From CAYJAD01 sp964370305 (lineage in GTDB: Bacteria > Desulfobacterota > Desulfovibrionia > Desulfovibrionales > Desulfovibrionaceae), in contig CAYJIU010000100.1 in assembly GCA_964370305.1 (NCBI GenBank), positions 1 through 6,518 on the forward strand: DNA of 6,518 nucleotides, written 5' to 3'. Below the pieces are notes generated by a model, which saw nothing but the letters and a program-made list of their open reading frames with translations, was not told the origin of the DNA and searched no databases. The position numbers and the translations under genes are program-made. Below, piece after piece: positions 1 to 4,158 of the stretch (position 1 is its first letter; each line of letters starts with the position of its first letter).

Positions 1-109
1 GGCATACGGCATGTACTTCATAACCAAGCATAAGTAACATTTGAAATGGTACCATTACTTCATAATCTTCCACAAAATCGCCAGCAATAAGCAATATTTT
101 TTTACTCAT
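1..109 (-). CDS. DJ-1/PfpI family protein (N-terminal part, cut by window edge)
   Basis: Only the first 36 codons lie in the window; the rest runs off the left edge. Reading the minus strand from the ATG at 109, the protein starts MSKKILLIAGDFVEDYEVMV and continues PFQMLLMLGYEVHAVC. This is the first beta strand and helix of the DJ-1/PfpI (class I glutamine amidotransferase-like) fold. Glu17 aligns with the conserved Glu18 of human DJ-1, which contacts the reactive cysteine; that cysteine would lie outside the window. The start is supported by a GAGG at 118-115, five bases before the ATG. An ATG at 114-112 is unusable because it meets TGA two codons later. Family members include glyoxalase/deglycase-like stress proteins, intracellular peptidase-like proteins and amidotransferase relatives, and the visible part cannot separate these. 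The gene is divergent from the FmdB-type gene. Family call is firm; exact function is unknown. Confidence 0.88.
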   Translation of the reverse strand, partial: MSKKILLIAGDFVEDYEVMVPFQMLLMLGYEVHAVC

Positions 110-138
110 ATCATCCTCGGGGTAAAAGTTTGAAACAT

Positions 139-160
139 TTTGTGCTTGCCAATGCACAAA
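139..160. repeat. Perfect 7-bp inverted repeat in the divergent intergenic region
   Basis: TTTGTGC (139-145) and GCACAAA (154-160) are exact reverse complements around an 8-base centre, TTGCCAAT. The element sits between the two divergent genes, and its centre contains the -35-like hexamer of the rightward promoter candidate, so a bound protein could block or affect transcription. The TGTG/CACA half-sites recall CRP/FNR-family operators, but the distance between them (10 bases) is two longer than in the usual TGTGA-N6-TCACA site. Operator function is inference. Confidence 0.45.
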
Positions 161-173
161 GCATATATATATT
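146..173 (+). promoter_or_regulatory. Candidate sigma70 promoter for the FmdB-type gene
   Basis: TTGCCA (146-151) as -35 and TATATT (168-173) as -10 are separated by 16 bases, which puts a start near 180 and a leader of about 70 bases before the ATG at 252. The -35 lies inside the centre of the inverted repeat at 139-160. For the leftward DJ-1/PfpI gene only a weaker match exists: TTGAGT at 189-184 and TATGCT at 165-160 with an 18-base spacer, read on the minus strand. Confidence 0.45.
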
Positions 174-251
174 GTATTGAGCAACTCAAGACGCCTACAT
201 AGTAATTGTGTAGAGGTCTTAATTCAAGATTTTTTTGTAAAGGATTTATTT

Positions 252-491
252 ATGCCTCTATATGATTTTTATTGCGAAAAATGTGCTAAAAGCTTTGAAG
301 AAATTATCTCTGCTGATGAAACGCCAGTTTGCCCCACTTGTGGCACGCAAGATGTTAAAAGAGAGATTTCAGCCCCAAGCCCGTTAAAGACTGGGGCTTT
401 CCCCTATAAAGTTGGGCCAGTACACCCAATAGCCAAAAAAAGACCTGGTGCTGGTTGTGGTGGCGGGCCATGCGGTGGGGGATTTTCCTGA
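252..491 (+). CDS. FmdB-type zinc-ribbon protein
   Basis: A 79-residue protein of the FmdB/CxxC_CxxC_SSSS putative regulatory family. It begins MPLYDFYCEKC, the usual N-terminus of the family, with a four-cysteine zinc ribbon: C8-x2-C11 and C27-x2-C30. The ribbon is followed by the typical basic stretch (VKREISAP), then a Pro/Gly-rich tail ending GAGCGGGPCGGGFS with two more cysteines (C69, C74). The start at 252 is chosen because it gives the family N-terminus and has AAGGA at 240-244, seven bases upstream; an in-frame TTG at 177 would add 25 residues unlike the family and would fall inside the promoter region. FmdB was named from a formamidase operon in Methylophilus and proposed as a regulator. 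The biochemical role of the family is still unclear, so only zinc binding is well supported. The gene stands alone, with a 205-base gap before yicC. Confidence 0.9.
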   Translation: MPLYDFYCEKCAKSFEEIISADETPVCPTCGTQDVKREISAPSPLKTGAFPYKVGPVHPIAKKRPGAGCGGGPCGGGFS

Positions 492-500
492 GCTCCATAA

Positions 501-521
501 TGAAAATCAGGGTGATTTTCA
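501..521. repeat. Perfect 9-bp hairpin/palindrome downstream of the FmdB-type gene
   Basis: TGAAAATCA (501-509) and TGATTTTCA (513-521) are exact reverse complements around GGG (510-512). The element starts nine bases after the FmdB-type stop codon. The stem is AT-rich and is followed by GAGATACAAAA rather than a T run, so it lacks the tail of an intrinsic terminator. It could be a 3' mRNA-stabilising hairpin, a weak terminator or an operator. Confidence 0.5.
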
Positions 522-615
522 GAGATACAAAATTGTGCCTTAGCTATGTATTGCAAAGAGTATTGCTAGCTTGCAGTACATTTGCCACCTATAGTAAATT
601 TAGTAAAAAGCTTTC

Positions 616-644
616 TTGCAATTAGCCCCTGCTTGCACTAAATT
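616..644 (+). promoter_or_regulatory. Weak candidate promoter for the yicC cluster
   Basis: TTGCAA (616-621) and TAAATT (639-644) are separated by exactly 17 bases; each matches the sigma70 consensus at four of six positions. A start near 651 would give a leader of about 45 bases. The leader would contain a small GC stem, GGCC-TTTG-GGCC (671-682), directly before the yicC ribosome site at 683-690. A second -10-like box, TATAGT (590-595), has no well-placed -35. The rest of the 492-696 gap shows no coding signal. This is pattern matching only. Confidence 0.3.
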
Positions 645-696
645 GGTGGGAGTTAAATGTATTTTTCCACGGCCTTTGGGCCAAGAGGGGTTTTTA

Positions 697-1578
697 ATGA
701 TACGCAGTATGACTGGTTTTGGTCGTTGCTTGGTTGAAGACGCACACACCACTCAACAGTGGGAAGTGCGTAGTGTCAACGGGCGACACCTTGACGTGCG
801 ATGGCATCTGCCATCATCGGTGCGCAGTGTTCAAGCGCGTTTAGAAAAGCTTGTGCGCAACTATGCACAAAGGGGGCGCGTGGATATAGCTTTAATATTA
901 AGCTATAATGCCGATGCTGCGCGTAGCGTTATGTTTGATGCAAGCCAAGCTTCAGCCATGCTTGGTGCTTTGCAAGACTTTGCCACAAGCCGACAAGATG
1001 AATTTGATTTTGATTATAATGGTTTACTCCATATATCTTCACTTTGGGGTGATAATGGCGACATGATGGAAGAGCACTTAATAAGTCGCTTAGAAGAAGG
1101 ACTCACCGTGGCCCTTGAAGATTGGAACGAGGCCCGCAGCACTGAGGGGAGTGCATTGCATCTTGATATTAATTCTCGCATCTTACGCATGGAAGAGTGG
1201 ACGGATATTATTGAAGATCGTATCCCCGACATTAAGGCAGTGCGCATTAATAATTTGCGCGAACGCGTAACGGAGATGCTAGCTCAACAAAATGTGGAAA
1301 TAGACGAGCAGCGTTTTTTACAAGAAATTGTTATTTTAAGCGATAGGGTCGATGTAACGGAAGAGGTAATCCGCCTACGGACGCATTTACAGCGGCTAAA
1401 TGAGCTTTTGCAAAGCGGTAAGGATGTCGGGCGTAAACTTGATTTTACCTTGCAAGAATGTTTTCGTGAAATAAATACATGCGGCAATAAAATCCCTGAT
1501 GTGCAGCTATCAAGCCTTGTGGTGGACTTTAAGGCTGAGCTTGAAAAATGCCGCGAACAAGTTCAAAATATTGAGTAA
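697..1578 (+). CDS. yicC: YicC/YloC family endoribonuclease
   Basis: A 293-residue member of the YicC/YloC family, close to the usual length of about 290. It starts with the family signature MIRSMTGFGR, followed by WEVRSVNGRHLD (residues 22-33) in the YicC-N domain. The C-terminal DUF1732 domain carries DRVDVTEEVIRLRTHL, GKDVGRKLDFTLQECFREIN and NTCGNK (around 230-265), and ends EKCREQVQNIE, the near-universal terminus of the family. E. coli YicC is reported to be an endoribonuclease that affects small-RNA turnover, so RNA cleavage is the likely role here. The start at 697 restores the family N-terminus and has AAGAGGGG at 683-690, six bases upstream; a longer reading from a TTG at 616 adds 27 residues unlike the family. 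It is the first gene of the yicC-remA-gmk-pyrF cluster. Confidence 0.95.
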   Translation: MIRSMTGFGRCLVEDAHTTQQWEVRSVNGRHLDVRWHLPSSVRSVQARLEKLVRNYAQRGRVDIALILSYNADAARSVMFDASQASAMLGALQDFATSRQDEFDFDYNGLLHISSLWGDNGDMMEEHLISRLEEGLTVALEDWNEARSTEGSALHLDINSRILRMEEWTDIIEDRIPDIKAVRINNLRERVTEMLAQQNVEIDEQRFLQEIVILSDRVDVTEEVIRLRTHLQRLNELLQSGKDVGRKLDFTLQECFREINTCGNKIPDVQLSSLVVDFKAELEKCREQVQNIE

Positions 1579-1585
1579 TTAAATC

Positions 1586-1858
1586 ATGCAAGTTCAGCAA
1601 CTTATTAACTTGGGTTTTAATAATTATGTTTTGGCATCGCGTGTGGTTTCTATTTTAAGCCCATCGTCTTCTCCCATGAAGAGGTTACGTGAAGATGCAA
1701 AAGCTCAAGGACGTTTACTTGATGCAACGCAAGGGCGTAAAACGCGCTCCATTTTAATAACAGATTCAAACCATGTCATACTTTCTGCTATTCAGCCGGA
1801 AACTATTAGCCAACGGTTCTTGCAGGAAGTTGAATTATCTCTTGAAAATCAAACTTAA
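1586..1858 (+). CDS. remA: RemA-like DNA-binding regulator (DUF370)
   Basis: A 90-residue protein of the RemA/DUF370 family, similar in length to Bacillus subtilis RemA. Recognisable segments are INLGFNNYVLASRVVSILSP (7-26), SPMKRLREDAKAQGRLLDAT (29-48), GRKTRSILITDSNHVILSAI (50-69) and QPETISQRF (70-78). In B. subtilis, RemA is a DNA-binding activator of biofilm matrix and osmoprotection genes, and conserved arginines near positions 18 and 50-51 are needed for DNA binding. Here Arg19 and Arg51 match, and the second of the pair is Lys52. The start is seven bases after the yicC stop and has only a weak GAG (1573-1575) upstream, suggesting translation coupled to yicC. Family is firm; regulatory targets in this organism are unknown, and the symbol is a family-level label. 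Confidence 0.92.
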   Translation: MQVQQLINLGFNNYVLASRVVSILSPSSSPMKRLREDAKAQGRLLDATQGRKTRSILITDSNHVILSAIQPETISQRFLQEVELSLENQT

Positions 1859-1875
1859 CTATAGGAGATAGTTAA
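1855..1875 (+). promoter_or_regulatory. Hairpin presenting the gmk ribosome binding site in its loop
   Basis: TTAACTAT (1855-1862) and ATAGTTAA (1868-1875) are perfect reverse complements, and the five-base loop is AGGAG (1863-1867), the gmk Shine-Dalgarno. The stem covers the remA-like stop codon and reaches the A of the gmk ATG. All base pairs but one are A-U, so stability is modest. Display of the ribosome site, or a link between termination of the upstream gene and gmk initiation, is inference. Confidence 0.5.
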
Positions 1876-2498
1876 TGTCTGCAAAACGTAAAGGTATTGT
1901 CTTAATAATCTGTGCTCCATCCGGTACGGGAAAAACAACATTAATTAAAAGGCTTAGGAAGGAGTTTCCAGATTTTGGTTTTTCCGTTTCCTACACTACT
2001 CGTGACCCGCGCGAAGGCGAAGTAGCCGGTGTTGATTATAACTTTGTAAGCGTTGCACAATTCAAAGAAAAGCGCGATGCTGGCTTTTTTGCTGAGTGGG
2101 CAAAAGTGCATGGTTCGTACTATGGCACGCCGCTGGAAAGCACTTTAAAGATGCTTGAAAATGGTCAAGATGTAATTTTTGATTTAGACGTGCAAGGTGC
2201 GGCCCAATTGCGTCTAACCTTGCCATCAGGTGTATATATTTTCATTTTACCGCCTTCCTTGGAGGAGTTGCGCTCACGCTTAGAATTGCGGGGTAGTGAT
2301 AACTCAGAAAATGTTGAACGGCGGATGAATAATGCCGTTTATGAAATAAACCAGGCACATTGGTTTGATTATTGGATAATAAATAAGCATCTTGATAAGG
2401 CCTATGATGAGCTACGCTCAGCATATATTGCAGCAGCCTTGCAACCTAAGTTTTATCCAGCTTTAACTGAGAAGCTTTTGTCAACGCTTGAGGATTAA
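1875..2498 (+). CDS. gmk: Guanylate kinase
   Basis: A 207-residue guanylate kinase, normal length for the family. It phosphorylates GMP and dGMP with ATP to GDP and dGDP in the cytoplasm, an essential step of purine nucleotide supply. The Walker A loop is APSGTGKTT (14-22), where most homologues have GPSGxGKST. The GMP-binding segment SYTTRDPREGEVAGVDYNFV (39-58) contains Ser39, Arg43, Arg46 and Tyr55. Further nucleotide-contact positions are Glu74 (FFAEWAKVHG), Tyr83 and Thr85 (YYGTP), and the DLDVQGAAQL strand (103-112). The LID region has LRSRLELRGSDNSENVERRM. The start is supported by AGGAGA at 1863-1868, six bases upstream, within the hairpin described separately. It lies 16 bases after the remA-like gene and two bases before pyrF, so it is almost certainly co-transcribed. 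Confidence 0.98.
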   Translation: MSAKRKGIVLIICAPSGTGKTTLIKRLRKEFPDFGFSVSYTTRDPREGEVAGVDYNFVSVAQFKEKRDAGFFAEWAKVHGSYYGTPLESTLKMLENGQDVIFDLDVQGAAQLRLTLPSGVYIFILPPSLEELRSRLELRGSDNSENVERRMNNAVYEINQAHWFDYWIINKHLDKAYDELRSAYIAAALQPKFYPALTEKLLSTLED

Positions 2499-2500
2499 TC

Positions 2501-3199
2501 ATGCCCAAGGCTGAACTTATTGTCGCGGTAGATACGCATGAACCGCATCTTGCTTATGCACTAGCTAAGAGCCTAAAAGGGCATGTGGCTTGGCTAAAGG
2601 TTGGGCTGGAGCTTTTTGTGGCTGGGGGGCCAGATGTTATTCATAAATTTAAGGATTTAGGATATAACATTTTTCTTGATTTGAAGATGTATGATATACC
2701 TAATACCGTTTATGGGGGGGTAATATCAAGTGCCAAGTTGGGGGTAAATCTGCTAACCATACATGTGCAAGGTGGTGAAAATATGGCAAAAGCTGCCATG
2801 GACGCAGCACGGACTTTGCCTGAGCATAATCGCCCTTTGATTTTTGGGGTAACTGTGCTTACCAGCATGGGTGATGGTGATTTACCAACATATGATGGCG
2901 ATGTGAGTTTACTTGCAGGGGATCTTGCTAAAAAAGCACGCGCTTGGGGCCTTGATGGTGTTGTGTGTTCAGGGCATGAAGTAAGTACTATTAAAGCTAG
3001 TTGTTCTAATGATTTTTTATGTTTAACCCCAGGTATTCGCCCGCACGGCCAAGACACTAATGATCAGCAACGTTTAGTGTCTCCTGCACAAGCGGTACAG
3101 GCTGGTTCTAATTTTTTGGTGGTTGGTAGGCCCATAACTAAAGCTCAAGATCCTGTAGCAGCAGCGCGTGATATTCTACAGCAGATGAATATATGTTAA
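2501..3199 (+). CDS. pyrF: Orotidine 5'-phosphate decarboxylase
   Basis: A 232-residue OMP decarboxylase, typical of the compact bacterial form. It converts orotidine 5'-monophosphate to UMP, the last step of de novo pyrimidine synthesis, in the cytoplasm. The catalytic set is complete: Asp11 (VAVD), Lys33 (LKVG), and the Asp60-x-Lys62-x-x-Asp65 signature in DLKMYDIPNT. The phosphate-binding end of the barrel is shown by TPGIRP (176-181) and VVGRPIT (207-213), with DQQRLVSPAQA between them, as in homologues. The start is two bases after the gmk stop, with GAGGA (2490-2494) inside the end of gmk, so translation is probably coupled. A run of seven G (2714-2720) lies in codons 72-74. Nothing indicates damage. 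No clear terminator follows. Confidence 0.98.
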   Translation: MPKAELIVAVDTHEPHLAYALAKSLKGHVAWLKVGLELFVAGGPDVIHKFKDLGYNIFLDLKMYDIPNTVYGGVISSAKLGVNLLTIHVQGGENMAKAAMDAARTLPEHNRPLIFGVTVLTSMGDGDLPTYDGDVSLLAGDLAKKARAWGLDGVVCSGHEVSTIKASCSNDFLCLTPGIRPHGQDTNDQQRLVSPAQAVQAGSNFLVVGRPITKAQDPVAAARDILQQMNIC

Positions 3200-3203
3200 G
3201 TAT

Positions 3204-3231
3204 TTGAAATATAGTTTTTTTGAATTAATAT
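3204..3231 (+). promoter_or_regulatory. Candidate sigma70 promoter before the TPR gene
   Basis: TTGAAA (3204-3209, five of six consensus bases) and TAATAT (3226-3231, four of six) are 16 bases apart in the 60-base AT-rich gap after pyrF. A start near 3238 would leave a leader of about 20 bases carrying GGAG (3251-3254) before the ATG at 3260. If active, it would make the TPR gene, recJ and the last gene a separate transcription unit, or an internally boosted one. Confidence 0.4.
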
Positions 3232-3259
3232 TAGGCAAAAAAATCATGGCGGAGATTGT

Positions 3260-4093
3260 ATGATTGGAGATGGAACAATTGAAAAAGTAAAGGGTGTTTT
3301 TTCCACTCAAGAAATTAAAAAAATTGGTACTGGAACAACGACGAGACGTACAGTACAAAAGAATTTTTGGTTTGTGGAAAATTTGTCTGATGGTAACCTT
3401 GAGTGCCAGCCCTTGAATAGTAACTTTGTGCCTTCTGGGCCTAAACGTACCATTACAATGGACGAGCTCATCGAAAAGTTTGCGCCTGAACCTGAGTTTT
3501 ACATGAGTTCTGTCTTTCCTAAGATGATGGAATTGCAAAACAATATTGATGCTGGTGACGGACATCGGGCTAAGGGTGAAAATTTCGCCGCTGAGCATGA
3601 ATATGGTGCAGCCTTGCAAATTGATGAAGAAAATGTCCGCGCTAATTTTGGCATTGGCTTAACCTATATGCAACGTGGTGATAGCGATAAGGCCCAAGAT
3701 ATTTTTGAGCGGCTTTTGAATTTAGAGGGTGCCTATGCTGAAGAGCATAAACATTTATTTAATGAATTTGGCATAAACCTTCGTAAAACTAAGATGTTTA
3801 CTCAAGCCGTGGAGTATTATGAACGCGCCTTAACCTTAAGTGCAAAGGATGAGGGAATTCATATAAATTTAGCCAGGGCCTTACTTGAAAAGAAGGATTT
3901 TGCAAACTGTACCGAGCATTTGTTTAAGGCTTTGGAATTAGCACCTCAGCATGAGAGTGGTAAAAAATTTTTAGAATGGCTTTTGGCGAAAAACTTGGTG
4001 CCTAATGAAATGCTTTCCAAGGCCCAAGCTGTGGTTGCAGGCGGAATACAAGATTTTGCCCCACAAGATACATCAACAGAAGAGACAAATTAG
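3260..4093 (+). CDS. Tetratricopeptide repeat protein with conserved N-terminal block
   Basis: A 277-residue soluble protein with no signal peptide or membrane segment. Residues 8-80 form a block that is not TPR: KGVFSTQEIKKIGTGTTTRR, then KNFWFVE, QPLNSNFVPSGPKR and FAPEPEFYMS. I recognise this arrangement from Desulfovibrio-type TPR proteins but know no function for it. About four TPR units follow: near 92-125 (HRAKGENFAAEHEYGAALQI), 126-159 (ANFGIGLTYMQRGDSDKAQD), 164-197 (FNEFGINLRKTKMFTQAVEY) and 199-232 (INLARALLEKKDFANCTEHL, then FKALELAP). The last 40 residues are a short helix and an acidic, polar tail. TPR arrays usually bind peptides or scaffold complexes, so a protein partner is expected but unknown. 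The start is supported by GGAG at 3251-3254, five bases upstream. It sits between pyrF and recJ in the same direction. Confidence 0.87.
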   Translation: MIGDGTIEKVKGVFSTQEIKKIGTGTTTRRTVQKNFWFVENLSDGNLECQPLNSNFVPSGPKRTITMDELIEKFAPEPEFYMSSVFPKMMELQNNIDAGDGHRAKGENFAAEHEYGAALQIDEENVRANFGIGLTYMQRGDSDKAQDIFERLLNLEGAYAEEHKHLFNEFGINLRKTKMFTQAVEYYERALTLSAKDEGIHINLARALLEKKDFANCTEHLFKALELAPQHESGKKFLEWLLAKNLVPNEMLSKAQAVVAGGIQDFAPQDTSTEETN

Positions 4094-4158
4094 GAGTCAA
4101 GTAAGGCCGAAGGCAAAGCGCGAAGCCTAATGCTGTTAACTTGAAAAAGTGATTTTTT

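Noticed and set aside
177..251. N-terminal extension of the FmdB-type protein from a TTG at 177
   Set aside because: The extra 25 residues do not look like the family, overlap the candidate transcription start, and the ATG at 252 has a well-spaced AAGGA and the family N-terminus MPLYDF.
616..696. N-terminal extension of YicC from a TTG at 616
   Set aside because: YicC proteins begin at MIRSMTGFGR, which is the ATG at 697 with a strong ribosome site; the TTG is better explained as part of a -35 box.
3200..3225. Possible terminator after pyrF (TATTT-G-AAATA followed by T7)
   Set aside because: The symmetry has a one-base centre and cannot form a usable hairpin; the T run without a GC stem is not enough for a terminator.
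3246..3263. Five-codon mini-ORF (MAEIV) whose TGA overlaps the TPR gene ATG as ATGA
   Set aside because: It has no ribosome site of its own at good spacing, and its bases double as the Shine-Dalgarno of the TPR gene, so chance is the simpler reading.
3176..3619. 147-codon minus-strand open frame across the pyrF/TPR junction
   Set aside because: It lies opposite two well-supported genes and their gap, has no recognisable domain and no sign of its own expression; it is a shadow of the plus-strand coding.
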